From the NCBI RefSeq assembly GCF_014270105.1, contig NZ_JACNMF010000002.1, positions 558,001-622,000 on the forward strand: a DNA stretch of 64,000 nucleotides. Reading direction: 5' to 3'. Under the pieces are notes generated by a model. That model worked only from the letters and a program-made list of their open reading frames with translations, was not told the DNA's origin and did no database searches. Numbering within the stretch: the stretch's first letter is position 1; each line of letters starts with the position of its first letter. Positions 25,024 through 35,670 of this stretch are shown here, piece by piece. The stretch comes from Hyunsoonleella aquatilis. Its GTDB lineage: Bacteria; Bacteroidota; Bacteroidia; Flavobacteriales; Flavobacteriaceae. The position numbers were made by a program, and so were the translations under genes.

Positions 25024-25474
25024 CACCTTAGAATTATTAAGCACCTTATTATCCAAAACGGATAAAAAATCTGAAAAACGAATTTATAATGGCTTCATCA
25101 GAATATTGTCTTCTTTAAAAAAGAAAGACTTAACTGAAAACCAATTGCAATTAATTCAAGAAAAGCTTTCTTCATTAAAACTAAAAGAGGCTAAGGGAAA
25201 CAGAAAAAAATACTACGAAAAGAAATTTTCTGAATTTAGAGCATTTCTGAAAAACGAATTTTCTTTCACTACTGAAAAGTACTATACAGAAAAGGGAATG
25301 GTTTATGGAATAATTTTCGGCCCGGTAATAGGCTTGTCAATTGGAGTAGTATTTGATACTGCCTTGGGAACAAGTATGGGATTGACAATTGGAACAGGGA
25401 TTGGGATGGTACTTGGAATGATATATGGTGCAAGTAAAGATGCTGAGGCCAAAAAACTTGGAAGAATTATTTAA
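25010..25474 (+). CDS. Hypothetical protein with helical N-terminus and glycine-rich membrane C-terminus
   Basis: This 154-residue protein has about 95 charged, helical residues (TDKKSEKRIYNGFIRILSSLKKKD...). These are followed by two glycine-spaced hydrophobic segments (GIIFGPVIGLSIGVVF and GLTIGTGIGMVLGMIYG) resembling glycine-zipper membrane hairpins. I do not recognise the family. It lies where a third permease gene appears to have been lost, between the two exporter transcription units. It may be a separate insertion rather than part of the exporter. Confidence 0.65.
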   Translation: MNIDDTLELLSTLLSKTDKKSEKRIYNGFIRILSSLKKKDLTENQLQLIQEKLSSLKLKEAKGNRKKYYEKKFSEFRAFLKNEFSFTTEKYYTEKGMVYGIIFGPVIGLSIGVVFDTALGTSMGLTIGTGIGMVLGMIYGASKDAEAKKLGRII

Positions 25475-25590
25475 ATGAATATTCGAAAAGTTAATACTTA
25501 AACCCCACTACTTTTCATAAATAACACTTAACAATCCTAAATAGTCTATGAATATTTTAAAGTTTGTAGCTCTACACTATAAAGCTCAAA

Positions 25591-25631
25591 GTGTTATGAT
25601 ATAGAACACTATTGTATCGATTTCGATACAC
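25591..25631. promoter_or_regulatory. Tandem upstream activating sites for the NtrC-type regulator (exporter unit 2)
   Basis: GTGTTATGATATAGAACAC (25591-25609) and TGTATCGATTTCGATACAC (25613-25631) lie about 21 bases apart. The first is the arms of a perfect AGTGTT/AACACT inverted repeat and the second contains a perfect 18-base palindrome. Both fit TGT-N11/12-ACA as at 17856-17895. Confidence 0.6.
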
Positions 25632-25683
25632 CTTAAATTAATGGAATCATTGTAATTTGCTTGTTTTTAAAGGGTTACAGAAA

Positions 25684-25699
25684 CGGCACAGTATTCACT
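25684..25699 (+). promoter_or_regulatory. Possible -24/-12 promoter of exporter unit 2
   Basis: CGGCAC-AGTAT-TCACT has the -24 GGCAC core but a poor -12 box. It lies 53 bases beyond the activating sites, almost the same distance as in unit 1 (51 bases to the corresponding GGCAC). Confidence 0.3.
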
Positions 25700-25754
25700 A
25701 TGTTACTGTTATAGTATTTAATAAAAAAATCAATCATTATAAAACGAGCAGAAC

Positions 25755-26429
25755 ATGATATTAGAAATAAAAAAACTTTTTAAATGGGTAAACTCAGGAG
25801 GAAATAGGGTCTTCTTATTAAATGACATTGATTTAACTGTAAATGAAGGCGAATTTATATCCATCATGGGGCCATCAGGTTCTGGAAAAACAACATTATT
25901 GAACGTTATCGGCATGCTTGATGATTTTAAGGAAGGAGAGTACACTTTTTTAGAAGAGCCTGTTCATAATTTAAAAGAGAAGCACCGCGCTAACCTTTAT
26001 AAAGAGTACATCGGTTTTGTATTTCAATCCTATCATTTAATTGACGAATTAACAGTGTACGAAAACATAGAAACGCCCTTGTTATACAAAAAACACAGTA
26101 GAGCAGAACGAAAAGCTATGGTAGCCGATATGCTGGATAGATTCAATATTGTGGGAAAAAAAGATTTATTTCCATCGCAGCTAAGTGGCGGACAACAACA
26201 ATTAGTTGGCATAGCAAGAGCTTTGGTGTCTAGCCCAAAATTAATTTTGGCTGATGAACCTACGGGTAACCTAAATTCAGCTCAAGGAGAAGAAATTATG
26301 CAACTATTTAAAAAATTGAATGAAGAAGGGGTCACTATTATTCAAGTCACACATTCTGAAAGCAATGCCGCTTATGGTTCAAGAACCATTCATTTAAAAG
26401 ATGGGATGGTTGTAAACGCAACATTATGA
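25755..26429 (+). CDS. ABC transporter ATP-binding protein without an adjacent permease
   Basis: This 224-residue protein has Walker [11 protein letters not shown]-loop [17 protein letters not shown], signature LSGGQQQL, Walker [13 protein letters not shown] and switch His VTHSES. It is close to the ATPase at 19341 but the signature ends in Leu instead of Arg. No complete permease follows; the next gene is the TolC-like protein, overlapping by 4 bases (ATGA). It probably serves permease 1 or 2, or is left from a lost third permease (remnant at 24949). Confidence 0.92.
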   Translation: MILEIKKLFKWVNSGGNRVFLLNDIDLTVNEGEFISIMGPSGSGKTTLLNVIGMLDDFKEGEYTFLEEPVHNLKEKHRANLYKEYIGFVFQSYHLIDELTVYENIETPLLYKKHSRAERKAMVADMLDRFNIVGKKDLFPSQLSGGQQQLVGIARALVSSPKLILADEPTGNLNSAQGEEIMQLFKKLNEEGVTIIQVTHSESNAAYGSRTIHLKDGMVVNATL

Positions 26430-27862
26430 GAAAAAAAAATATTGTTCTTTTTTGTTTATTTAGTTTAAGTATTGCGGTCGGGTTTGCACAGATAGATTCG
26501 GCCGCAAATTTAACTTTGGACAATTGCATTACCATTGCCATAAAAAACAATCTGGACGTAAAAAGCTCAAAACTAGACACAAAATCCTCAAAACTTAACT
26601 TTAAACAATCTCTAAATCAGCTTTTACCAAACTTAAATGGCAATTACAATATTGGGGTTAACAATGGAAGAAGTATTGACCCGTTTACGAATACCTATAG
26701 TAATAGTGAATTTACCTTCTCTAATTTTGGGATGAATTTGAATCTAACCCTTTTTAACGGTTTTAATGCGCTTAATAGAATTAAACGGGATAAATTTAAC
26801 CTGAGGGCTGCCGAAATGGAGCAAGAAGAAACTATTCAGAACTTAATCATTGATGTTACTGTAGCATATATTAGAATTCTAAATAGCCGGGATATGCTCG
26901 CTCTTATAGAAGCCAGAATGGAGGTAACCGAAAGGCAATTAGAGCGTTTGGAAGATAATTACAATGAAGGTGTAGGCAATCCAGCGAATTACACCAATAT
27001 GCAAGGACAGTACGCATCTGATAAAGTTGCCCTGTTAAACGCACAAAACACTTTGGAAGCTGCAATAATAAGCTTTTCAAGGTTATTAAATCTTGAAGTT
27101 GAAACGGAAGCACAAATTCAATATTTATCAGGATTGTTTGAGCCACAAGTTTATGGGCTTTCAGTGAGCCAAGTCTATCAAGATGCCCTAGAAAATTTAG
27201 CCACTTTTAAAGCCAGACAATATAGAATTGACGCCGCTAAGAGCAATATTAAAGTAGCTAGATCTAATTACTATCCCCAGATATCGGTGTTTAGCAGACT
27301 AAATACCAATTACTCCAGTTTGGCCGAAACGTTTACGGAAACAGGCACAAGTACCGTAGAAACAGGAAATTTTGTAACCATTGATAATCAAGACTACCCT
27401 GTCTTGCAAAACAAAACCCAATTTACGGGCAATAAAATCAGTTACGAAGACCAATTTGAGAATAACTTAAGTACCGTAGTCGGGTTGTCTGTACAGATAC
27501 CATTGTTTAATAGATTTCAGGCGAGAAATAATGTGAAATTGCAAAAAATCCAATTGGAAGATTCTAAAATCCAATTGGAAAGCACAAAATTAAGTTTCAA
27601 ACAAGCTATTGAACAAGCCTATATTTCCATGGAAACTGCCTATAGCGTTTACAATACCCTTACGGAACAGGTAAAAGCTTATGAGGAATCCTTCCGCATC
27701 AACGAAGTAAGGTTTAATAACGATGTCTCAAATATTGTAGACTATATTATCAGTAAAAATAATGTAGACAGTGCTAAACTCAATTTAAACCAGGCGAAGT
27801 ACGAATATGTGTTGCGGGTAAAGATTCTTGATTATTACAGGGGAGAAATGAGTCTTAACTAA
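26426..27862 (+). CDS. TolC-family outer-membrane efflux protein
   Basis: This 478-residue protein has a signal peptide (NIVLFCLFSLSIAVGFAQ). Two TolC-type repeats follow, each with long coiled helices, for example LDNCITIAIKNNLDVKSSKLD near the start and FKQAIEQAYISMETAYSVYNTLTEQVKAYEESFRINEVRFNNDVSNIVDYI near the end. It is the outer-membrane channel of the tripartite exporter whose adaptor, ATPase and permeases are coded from 17989. It is coupled to the second ATPase gene by a 4-base overlap and ends before a strong terminator. Confidence 0.93.
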   Translation: MRKKNIVLFCLFSLSIAVGFAQIDSAANLTLDNCITIAIKNNLDVKSSKLDTKSSKLNFKQSLNQLLPNLNGNYNIGVNNGRSIDPFTNTYSNSEFTFSNFGMNLNLTLFNGFNALNRIKRDKFNLRAAEMEQEETIQNLIIDVTVAYIRILNSRDMLALIEARMEVTERQLERLEDNYNEGVGNPANYTNMQGQYASDKVALLNAQNTLEAAIISFSRLLNLEVETEAQIQYLSGLFEPQVYGLSVSQVYQDALENLATFKARQYRIDAAKSNIKVARSNYYPQISVFSRLNTNYSSLAETFTETGTSTVETGNFVTIDNQDYPVLQNKTQFTGNKISYEDQFENNLSTVVGLSVQIPLFNRFQARNNVKLQKIQLEDSKIQLESTKLSFKQAIEQAYISMETAYSVYNTLTEQVKAYEESFRINEVRFNNDVSNIVDYIISKNNVDSAKLNLNQAKYEYVLRVKILDYYRGEMSLN

Positions 27863-28021
27863 AAACAGATTGAAATCTTTGACTATCAGGTGCGACATTT
27901 TTTTCTGGACGCCCAATTTTAGAATCCTTAAACACTTCTTTTCAGTTAACGCGAGTTCGAAGTAAGGAATGTAGCTATATTAATCGCTTTCAAATAAAGT
28001 CAAGGCTGTTACCTTGAGCCC

Positions 28022-28053
28022 AAAACCTGTTAATTCACTGTAACAGGTTTTTT
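28022..28053 (+). terminator. Rho-independent terminator after the TolC gene region
   Basis: AAAACCTGTTA (28022-28032) pairs perfectly with TAACAGGTTTT (28041-28051), followed by more T. The 160 bases between the TolC stop and this hairpin hold no gene that I can see. Confidence 0.85.
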
Positions 28054-28094
28054 ATTTGTACTTTTCTCGTATAATTCACCTTGATTTTGTCCAT

Positions 28095-29003
28095 ATGAAA
28101 ACTAAACTAGCCATTACTATTGCCATCTTTATAGCTATCTCTTGCAAATCAGAAAAGAAAACGGCGCTTCAAAATACTGATTCAGAAATATGGATGCCAA
28201 TTTTTAACGGCAAAGACCTCTCTGATTGGACCATAAAATTTACTGGGGAAGACCTCAACGTCAATTACAAAAATACTTTTGTGGTTGAGGACAGCATGCT
28301 TCGAATAAAGTATGACGACTATAAAACTTTCAACAATAAATTCGCGCATATCTATTACAACACACCCTATTCCTATTACAAATTGAGGTTTGACTATAGG
28401 TTCACCGGAGAGCAAACCGAGGGTGGTGCCCATTGGAATGTTCGCAACAGTGGCGTCATGTTACATTCCCAGTCTGCAAAAAGTAATGCCTTTGATCAAA
28501 ACTTTCCCGTTTCAGTAGAACTGCAACTTCTTGGAGGCTTAAATGACAAAAAACAAAGACCCACTGGAAACGTTTGTACACCTGGTACGGCAGTGGTTAT
28601 GAGCGATACCATCAACTACGAACACTGCATCAGATCAAACTCCAAAACCTATTTTGGCAACAATTGGGTACATGCCGAAGCGCTAGTTTTGGGTGGTGAA
28701 TCCATGGCTTTTCTAATAGAAAACGATACCGTTTTAAAATTTACACGCCCTCAAATTGGATCATTCGAAGCGAACGGGCATTACAACGGAGAGCATTGGA
28801 AAGATTGGGGCATAAACCCCACAGATTGGAAAGACCAAACGGGCAAAATCGTTACGGAAGGCTATATTGCGCTTCAAGCGGAAAGCCATCCCATCGATTT
28901 CAAAAATATCGAATTGCTCGATTTATGCGGTTGCATGGACCAAAAGGCAAAAAACTATAAATCTTACTATGTAAAACACAAACCCGAATCGTGTGAGTAT
29001 TAG
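28095..29003 (+). CDS. DUF1080 lipoprotein (3-keto-disaccharide hydrolase-like)
   Basis: 302 residues from the preferred ATG at 28095, which gives a lipoprotein signal (MKTKLAITIAIFIAISC). The frame is open to 28056 but without signal character. The body has the DUF1080 pattern: WMPIFNGKDLSDWTIKF at the start, then FAHIYYNTPYSYYKLRFDYRF, then EGYIALQAESHPIDFKNIELL near the end. This jelly-roll fold is shared with glycoside hydrolase and concanavalin-like domains. The C-terminus carries a short CGCMDQKAKNY tail with three Cys. It is probably a surface or periplasmic enzyme or glycan-binding protein. Confidence 0.88.
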   Translation: MKTKLAITIAIFIAISCKSEKKTALQNTDSEIWMPIFNGKDLSDWTIKFTGEDLNVNYKNTFVVEDSMLRIKYDDYKTFNNKFAHIYYNTPYSYYKLRFDYRFTGEQTEGGAHWNVRNSGVMLHSQSAKSNAFDQNFPVSVELQLLGGLNDKKQRPTGNVCTPGTAVVMSDTINYEHCIRSNSKTYFGNNWVHAEALVLGGESMAFLIENDTVLKFTRPQIGSFEANGHYNGEHWKDWGINPTDWKDQTGKIVTEGYIALQAESHPIDFKNIELLDLCGCMDQKAKNYKSYYVKHKPESCEY

Positions 29004-29038
29004 AGCGTTTTAAACCCCTCCCGTTCTTTAGTTTTATT

Positions 29039-29046
29039 TACCTTTG
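29039..29046 (+). promoter_or_regulatory. -7 promoter element (TACCTTTG) of yicC-gmk-nadD
   Basis: TACCTTTG followed by C matches TAnnTTTG, 21 bases before the ATG at 29068. Confidence 0.65.
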
Positions 29047-29067
29047 CATATCTAAAAACAGACGTTT

Positions 29068-29925
29068 ATGATTTACTCGATGACAGGTTATGGAAAATCT
29101 GTTTTGCAACTGCCCACCAAAAAAATTACGATTGAAATCAAATCCCTCAATAGCAAGAATTTAGATTTAAATGCCCGAATGCCTTCTATTTATCGGGAAA
29201 AGGAATTAGCGATAAGAAAACTGCTTGCAGACAAATTGGTAAGGGGAAAAGTTGATTTTTCCATTTACGTGGAAGCTACTGCGGAGGATACCTCTACACA
29301 ATTGAACACCCCTGTGGTAAAACAATATATGGATCAGTTGAAGGATATCGTTGAAGGCGATGAACTGGAATTGATGCGAATGGCTGTTAAATTTCCAGAT
29401 GCTTTAAATACGGTTAGAGAGGAAATTGATGAAGATGAATGGAAGGCCATACAAACTGAAATCAATAATGCCACAAAGGATTTGATAGACCACAGGCTGG
29501 ATGAGGGAAAGGTCCTTGAGACCGATTTTAAAGAAAGGATTATTGCAATTCGCGCCTTATTGGAAAAAGTCATTGAAATAGATCCCGAGCGTGTGGAGGC
29601 CGTGCGGGAACGTTTATTAAAAGGCGTTGAGGAACTTAGGGAAAAATACGATGAAAATAGATTTGAGCAGGAGTTGGTCTATTACATTGAAAAGTTTGAT
29701 ATCACCGAAGAAAAAGTGCGTTTGGAAAACCATTTAAACTATTTTACAGAATCCATTAATTCTGAAGATTCCAACGGAAAAAAATTAGGATTTATTGGTC
29801 AAGAAATCGGTAGGGAAATCAACACCATTGGCTCAAAAAGTAATTATGCCCCCATGCAACAATTGGTGGTCCAAATGAAAGATGAACTTGAAAAAATTAA
29901 GGAACAGTTATTGAATGTACTGTAA
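29068..29925 (+). CDS. YicC/YloC family endoribonuclease
   Basis: This 285-residue protein starts MIYSMTGYGKSVLQLPTKKITIEIKSLNSKNLDLNARMP, the hallmark N-terminus of the YicC family. It ends with the DUF1732-type segment KKLGFIGQEIGREINTIGSKSNYAPMQQLVVQMKDELEKIKEQLLNV. Members are cytosolic proteins that influence RNA turnover. It is followed by gmk after 31 bases and then nadD, a conserved order in this phylum. Confidence 0.95.
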   Translation: MIYSMTGYGKSVLQLPTKKITIEIKSLNSKNLDLNARMPSIYREKELAIRKLLADKLVRGKVDFSIYVEATAEDTSTQLNTPVVKQYMDQLKDIVEGDELELMRMAVKFPDALNTVREEIDEDEWKAIQTEINNATKDLIDHRLDEGKVLETDFKERIIAIRALLEKVIEIDPERVEAVRERLLKGVEELREKYDENRFEQELVYYIEKFDITEEKVRLENHLNYFTESINSEDSNGKKLGFIGQEIGREINTIGSKSNYAPMQQLVVQMKDELEKIKEQLLNVL

Positions 29926-29956
29926 TTTAGTTGACAGTCGCAGTTAGCAGTATTTT

Positions 29957-30547
29957 ATGAGTGAAAAAGAAATCAAAAAACAAGGCAAACTCATCGTATT
30001 TTCAGCACCATCCGGTTCTGGAAAAACTACTATCGTAAGGCATTTATTGAATATTGAAGATTTGAACTTGGAGTTTTCAATTTCGGCCACTTCGAGAAAA
30101 AAACGTGGCAATGAAGAAGATGGAAAAGACTATTATTTTCTGTCAACAAAAGAATTCAAAAACAAAATAAAAAGTGGTGAGTTTTTGGAATGGGAAGAAG
30201 TGTACCGCGATAACTTTTACGGCACGTTAAAAACTGAAGTGGAACGGATTTGGGCCAAAGGCAAAAATGTGATTTTCGACATTGACGTTTCTGGAGGTCT
30301 TCGCATTAAACGTAAGTTTCCCCAAGAAACCCTTGCCATTTTTGTGAAGCCACCAAGCATTGACGAACTTAAAATTCGCCTAAAAAAACGTAAGACCGAA
30401 AGCGAGGATAAAATCAATATGCGGGTGGCCAAAGCGTCTGCCGAATTGGCCACTGCTCCATTGTTCGATACCATCATTATTAACGACGATTTGGACAGAG
30501 CCCTGGAAGATGCCGAGAAACAAGTGCGAGATTTCATTATAGAATAA
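29957..30547 (+). CDS. gmk: Guanylate kinase
   Basis: This 196-residue protein phosphorylates GMP to GDP. The P-loop is [17 protein letters not shown]. The GMP-binding segment has EFSISATSRKKRGNEEDGKDYYFLS and EFLEWEEVYRDNFYGT. The VIFDIDVSGGLRIK motif is the Bacteroidota form of the Walker-B-like stretch, and the lid contains RLKKRKTESEDKINMRVAKA. It stands 5 bases before nadD, so the genes are cotranscribed. Confidence 0.98.
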   Translation: MSEKEIKKQGKLIVFSAPSGSGKTTIVRHLLNIEDLNLEFSISATSRKKRGNEEDGKDYYFLSTKEFKNKIKSGEFLEWEEVYRDNFYGTLKTEVERIWAKGKNVIFDIDVSGGLRIKRKFPQETLAIFVKPPSIDELKIRLKKRKTESEDKINMRVAKASAELATAPLFDTIIINDDLDRALEDAEKQVRDFIIE

Positions 30548-30552
30548 GTTTT

Positions 30553-31131
30553 ATGAAAGTTGGGCTCTATTTCGGTTCATTTAACCCCATCCATATTGGT
30601 CATTTGGTAATTGCCAATCATTTTGCGGAATATAGCGATTTGGATCAGGTTTGGTTTGTGGTGACGCCCCATAATCCTTTTAAAAAGAAAAGTTCGCTAT
30701 TGGACAATTATCAGCGCTTGGAAATGGTATATCGAGCCACTGAGGATTACACAAAACTCAAGCCTTGTGATATTGAATTTGGCTTACCTCAACCGAATTA
30801 CACCGTTAATACGCTAGCGCATCTGCAGGAAAAATATCCCGATATGGAATTTGCCCTAATTATGGGAAGCGACAATCTAAAGAGTTTCCATAAATGGAAA
30901 AATTATGAGGTGATTTTGGAAAACCACCACATTTATGTCTATCCAAGAATTTATAAGGACGACGATGGTACTCAATTTGACGACCACGAAAAAATCCATG
31001 TCATCCATGCCCCAATCATGGAACTGTCTTCTACCTTTATTAGAAAATCAATAAAATCGGGGAAAAACGTACATCCAATGTTGCCACAAAAAGTATGGCA
31101 GTATTTGGACGAGATGAATTTTTACAAATAG
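30553..31131 (+). CDS. nadD: Nicotinate-nucleotide adenylyltransferase
   Basis: This 192-residue protein transfers AMP from ATP to nicotinate mononucleotide in NAD synthesis. The nucleotidyltransferase motifs are GLYFGSFNPIHIGHL (with GxFxPxHxGH) at the N-terminus and SSTFIRKSIKSGKNV (SxTxxR) near the C-terminus. ALIMGSDNLKSFHKWKNYE lies between them. It is the last gene of the yicC-gmk-nadD unit. Confidence 0.97.
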   Translation: MKVGLYFGSFNPIHIGHLVIANHFAEYSDLDQVWFVVTPHNPFKKKSSLLDNYQRLEMVYRATEDYTKLKPCDIEFGLPQPNYTVNTLAHLQEKYPDMEFALIMGSDNLKSFHKWKNYEVILENHHIYVYPRIYKDDDGTQFDDHEKIHVIHAPIMELSSTFIRKSIKSGKNVHPMLPQKVWQYLDEMNFYK

Positions 31132-31233
31132 CAATTTTTGGCTCTTACTAAATAAATTTCTGATTTTTTATGACAGAAGTCAGATTTTATTTCAAAAATT
31201 CATTATTTTAGAGACTTACGACATAATCCTTCG

Positions 31234-34200
31234 ATGAAGAATAAAAAAACCAACTTGTATGTTGTTGGTATTGGTGCTTCAGCTGGCGGTTTGGATGCTA
31301 TACAAACCCTTTTTGATCACGTCCCCGACAACACTGGTATGGCGTTTATAATAATTCAGCATCTCTCACCTGATTTTAAAAGCTTAATGCCAGAATTGCT
31401 AAGTAAGCACACTAGCATGCCGATTTACACTGCTGAGGACAAGCAGGTAATTAAACCCAACTCTATTTACTTAAATCAGAGAAACAAAAACCTCCACATT
31501 AAGAGGGATAAACTCTATTTATTAGACAAAGGGCCCAAACACAATTTAAATTTGCCCATTGACATCTTTTTCCACACTTTGGGAGAAGAGTACAAGGAAC
31601 GCGCCATTGGGGTGATACTTTCCGGAACTGGATCGGACGGCTCCAGGGGTATAAAAACCATAAAGGAAGGTGGTGGTACCATTATAGTGCAGGAACCAGT
31701 ATCTGCCCAGTTTGACGGCATGCCTAATTCGGCTATTTTGACCAACATGGTGGATTATGTTTTGGATACCAAAAAGATTGCCGAGTTTTTTCATAAACAA
31801 CCCCTTAATAGGCAATTGATTACGGAGGACTTCCATGAGGACAAATCCAACGAGTCCATTGTTAACGATATCCTTACCATTGTTTATAAATACTCAGGAA
31901 TAGATTTTAGGGAATATAAAAAGAATACACTTTTAAGGCGACTTCAAAAGCGTATGAACATCAATAATATTGAGCATCTTTTTGATTATGCTACTTTTTT
32001 ATCCAGTAACAAAGATGAAAAAAAGGCTTTGAAGGAAGATTTCCTGATTGGGGTAACCCGTTTTTTTAGAGATACTGAGGCCTTTGAAAAGCTGAAAAAT
32101 GAGGTCATCCCCAAAGTCTGTAAATCCAAAGAAGAGCAGGAAACCATACGCGTTTGGATTGCGGGATGTTCTACTGGCGAGGAAGTATATTCTATTGCCA
32201 TCCTGTTGGATGATTATATAAATACTCACAAGCTCAATATAGATTTTAAAATTTTTGCTACCGATATTGATGCAAAAGCATTGCCTATTGCAGGAACGGG
32301 CACTTACCCTATCAATATTGTCAACGAAATTGAAAAACCGTATTTAGACCACTATTTCGTAAAAACGGGGGATCGAATTCAAATTATTAAAAGGGTACGG
32401 GAAAAAATAGTGTTCTCCAATCATAACTTAATAAAGGATCCTCCATTTATTCGGATGGATCTCATTTCATGTAGAAACCTTTTGATCTATCTGGACAATG
32501 GAATCCAAAAGAAAGTGATGCAGAACTTTCAGTTTGCCTTAAATAAGCACGCCTACCTGTTCTTAGGAAATAGTGAATCCTTGGGCGAAAGCATAAAATA
32601 CTTTAAGCCTGTTGATGTAAAATGGAAGATTTTCCAAAATATTTCAGACGTAAAGCAGATACCGTCACAAAGTAACGCCAGGGAGCGCATCAATACATTA
32701 AGTTATAAAACACCTACTTCGCCTGTATTCACGCCAAAGTATGCGGCCATCAGGGAAAACCCCGATTCGGTTTTTCATAAATACCTAAGTAAAAAGTTCA
32801 GCCCTTCATCGATTTTTATAGATGATAATTTTAATATCCTATTTATTAACGGGGACGCCGGTAAAAAACTTTCGTTTGGCGAAGGGGTATTTCAAAGTAA
32901 TCTGTTGAAATCGGTAACACCTGAAATTGCCGCTACTATAAGAACGGGCATCAGAAGGCTAAATTCCGAAGAGAAAGATGTGATAGTAAAGGGTGTGGCG
33001 TATCAAAAAGACAAATCGAGTTTAAAATTTGACCTTACATTTCATAAACCTGAGGACACCGACAATTTTCAGGATTGCTACCTCATTGAATTTAGCGAAG
33101 ATAAAGATGTAAAGGAAAACGATCCGTTGATTATCAAAAATATCGCCATTGACGAGCTCTCCAATCAGCGTATGGAAGACCTTGAGAACGAGCTTAAAGT
33201 AGTACGGACAGAGCTTCAAAATGCTATTGAGGAGCTGGAAACAAGCAACGAGGAACTGCAATCCTCCAATGAGGAACTGATGGCGTCAAACGAGGAATTA
33301 CAGAGTACGAACGAGGAATTGCAATCGGTAAACGAAGAGCTTTACACCGTTAATTCCGAAATGCAGGAAAAAAACAAGGAACTAACCAATTTGAGCAACG
33401 ATGTTACCAATCTTTTGGATAATACCGAAATTGCCACCTTGTTTTTGGATACCGATTTGCGCATCAGGAAATTCACCCCCGCCCTAAAAGATGTATTTAA
33501 CCTCCAGGAAAGTGACCTCGGGCGGACCATATCCAGCTTTACATCAAATTTTGATGAGGACATTCGGGCATCAATCATTGAAGACTCCAAATTGGTGTTG
33601 GAGAAGTTAATTACCGTAGAAAAACAGGTTCAGGATAGAGACCACAATTTCTATTTAAAACGCATTAGCCCATTTATTACAGCAAATAAAGCGATAAATG
33701 GCGTGGTAATCACTTTTGATAACATCAACAAGCTAAAAGATGCTGAAAAAGATCTGGCCCAGAAAGACAATGAGTACCATAAACTATTTGAACACCTAAA
33801 TGAAGGTTTTATTCATGCCAAAATCATAACCGATAAAACTGGCGAACCCGTTGATTGGGAATATATTGATGTAAACCCGGCCTACGAAAAAATTACGGGT
33901 TTGAAAGCCGATGAAATAATTGGCAGGCGAATCTCGGAATTTTTACCAAACTTAAAGGATGACCCCAACAATTGGATAAAAAGCTATGGAGAAACGGCCT
34001 TGACAGGAAAAGACCAAACCATTGAGGGCTATGTAGAACCATTGGGCAAATATTTTTATGTCAATACGTTCTGCCCCAGGAAGGGAGAATTTGCAGGCAC
34101 CATTTCAGATTTTACCGACCTTAAGAAGAACCAAGAAGACCTTAAAAGAAGTAAGGATGAACTGCAACGAGTTCAGGAAATCACCAAAGTTGGAAGCTGG

Positions 34201-35670
34201 TATTTGGATTTAGATACCAACCAAGTTAGATGGACCAAACAACTGTATGACATCTACAATTCCGATTCTTCACTGCCTCCACCGCCCTACACCGAACATA
34301 TGAAACTATTTGATGAAGAAAGTTGGAACAGGCTTTCCGAAGCGGTCGAAAAAACACGTACCACTGGAGAACCATATGACTTGGAACTCAAAATGATAAA
34401 GGAAAATGGTGATTTTGGTTGGCTTTTAGCGCATGGTGAAGCTGTACGAAATAAAGAAGGAGACATCATTGCTCTAAGAGGTGCAGCACAGGAAATTACC
34501 CAACAAAAGCTTAACGAAGAAGAGCTTATCAATGCAAAGAAAATTGCCGAGGCGGCCAACATTCATAAAAACTACTTTTTGGCCAACATGAGCCATGAAA
34601 TCCGAACCCCTATGAACGGCGTCCTAGGCTTTTCTGAACTGCTCAAAAACGACAATTTATCTAAAAAAGACAGATTGAAATATCTGGAAATTATAGACAA
34701 TAATTCCAAACAACTGCTTAACCTGATTGACGATATCATCGATGTTTCAAAAATAGAATCGAATGAAATTAAGATGGTCTACAAGGAATGTCACATTGCT
34801 AATTTGATCAACAATCTGGAAATCACATACAATCAATTAAAATTGGTCAAGCAGAAAAGCCATATTACCTTTAAGTCCTTTGTACCTGAAGAACATAATG
34901 ATTTGGTGATTGTTACCGATGCACAACGTTTACAGCAAGTCATTTCCAATCTGTTGAACAACGCCCTAAAGTTCTCGGATGTGGGCGAAATATCATTTGG
35001 GTTTGATGTGGAAAACGACTATCTGAAATTCTTTGTAAAAGATGAGGGCATCGGCATTCATAAAAGCAAGCAGGTCGAAATATTTGAGCGCTTCAAACAG
35101 ATAAATTATGAAAACAATGCTAAATACGGTGGCACTGGCCTTGGACTAGCCATTTGCAAAGGCATAATCACTATTTTGGGCGGATATATCGAAGTATCCT
35201 CTGAGCTGGGAAAAGGCACACAATTTGAATTTACCATACCATTAAAGTTGACCCAACTAAAAAAGGAGAGTAGGCAACCCGAAACGACGAATAGGGTAAG
35301 CTTTTTGAAGGATAGGACTATTTTAATTGCCGAGGACGACTCGCTAATTCAATTGTTGTTCAAGGTAGTTTTGAAAAATACTGGAGCCAATATTCTCTTT
35401 GCAAACACAGGAAAAATGGCTGTAAACACTTATAAAAGTAACCCAGATGTAGACGTCATTCTATTGGACATCCGAATGCCCGAAATGAACGGTATCGACG
35501 CCATGGAACAGATCCTGAAAATCAATCCCGATGCCAAAATCATTATGCAAACGGCCTATGCCATGCCAGACGAACGGGAAAAATGCTTCAATAAAGGCTG
35601 TGTGGGCTTCCTTTCAAAGCCTGTGATTAAAGAAGAACTTTTTGAGACTTTGGATAAATGGATAGACTGA
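31234..35670 (+). CDS. CheB-CheR-PAS-histidine kinase-receiver hybrid
   Basis: This 1478-residue protein has, in order: a CheB methylesterase domain (about 1-195: [42 protein letters not shown]); a CheR methyltransferase (about 210-470: [40 protein letters not shown]); a coiled-coil linker (about 645-720) full of SNEELQ-type repeats; two to three PAS domains; a histidine kinase with His1121 in [10 protein letters not shown] and ATPase motif GGTGLGLAI; and a C-terminal receiver with Asp1412 in [11 protein letters not shown]. No chemoreceptors lie nearby. Such hybrids act in non-chemotactic signalling; the target is unknown. It stands alone. Confidence 0.95.
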   Translation: MKNKKTNLYVVGIGASAGGLDAIQTLFDHVPDNTGMAFIIIQHLSPDFKSLMPELLSKHTSMPIYTAEDKQVIKPNSIYLNQRNKNLHIKRDKLYLLDKGPKHNLNLPIDIFFHTLGEEYKERAIGVILSGTGSDGSRGIKTIKEGGGTIIVQEPVSAQFDGMPNSAILTNMVDYVLDTKKIAEFFHKQPLNRQLITEDFHEDKSNESIVNDILTIVYKYSGIDFREYKKNTLLRRLQKRMNINNIEHLFDYATFLSSNKDEKKALKEDFLIGVTRFFRDTEAFEKLKNEVIPKVCKSKEEQETIRVWIAGCSTGEEVYSIAILLDDYINTHKLNIDFKIFATDIDAKALPIAGTGTYPINIVNEIEKPYLDHYFVKTGDRIQIIKRVREKIVFSNHNLIKDPPFIRMDLISCRNLLIYLDNGIQKKVMQNFQFALNKHAYLFLGNSESLGESIKYFKPVDVKWKIFQNISDVKQIPSQSNARERINTLSYKTPTSPVFTPKYAAIRENPDSVFHKYLSKKFSPSSIFIDDNFNILFINGDAGKKLSFGEGVFQSNLLKSVTPEIAATIRTGIRRLNSEEKDVIVKGVAYQKDKSSLKFDLTFHKPEDTDNFQDCYLIEFSEDKDVKENDPLIIKNIAIDELSNQRMEDLENELKVVRTELQNAIEELETSNEELQSSNEELMASNEELQSTNEELQSVNEELYTVNSEMQEKNKELTNLSNDVTNLLDNTEIATLFLDTDLRIRKFTPALKDVFNLQESDLGRTISSFTSNFDEDIRASIIEDSKLVLEKLITVEKQVQDRDHNFYLKRISPFITANKAINGVVITFDNINKLKDAEKDLAQKDNEYHKLFEHLNEGFIHAKIITDKTGEPVDWEYIDVNPAYEKITGLKADEIIGRRISEFLPNLKDDPNNWIKSYGETALTGKDQTIEGYVEPLGKYFYVNTFCPRKGEFAGTISDFTDLKKNQEDLKRSKDELQRVQEITKVGSWYLDLDTNQVRWTKQLYDIYNSDSSLPPPPYTEHMKLFDEESWNRLSEAVEKTRTTGEPYDLELKMIKENGDFGWLLAHGEAVRNKEGDIIALRGAAQEITQQKLNEEELINAKKIAEAANIHKNYFLANMSHEIRTPMNGVLGFSELLKNDNLSKKDRLKYLEIIDNNSKQLLNLIDDIIDVSKIESNEIKMVYKECHIANLINNLEITYNQLKLVKQKSHITFKSFVPEEHNDLVIVTDAQRLQQVISNLLNNALKFSDVGEISFGFDVENDYLKFFVKDEGIGIHKSKQVEIFERFKQINYENNAKYGGTGLGLAICKGIITILGGYIEVSSELGKGTQFEFTIPLKLTQLKKESRQPETTNRVSFLKDRTILIAEDDSLIQLLFKVVLKNTGANILFANTGKMAVNTYKSNPDVDVILLDIRMPEMNGIDAMEQILKINPDAKIIMQTAYAMPDEREKCFNKGCVGFLSKPVIKEELFETLDKWID

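Noticed and set aside
25650-25670. Second possible sigma-54 promoter at AATTTGCTTG before 25755
   Set aside because: The TTTGC half resembles a -12 box, but the bases 12 positions upstream are TC rather than GG.
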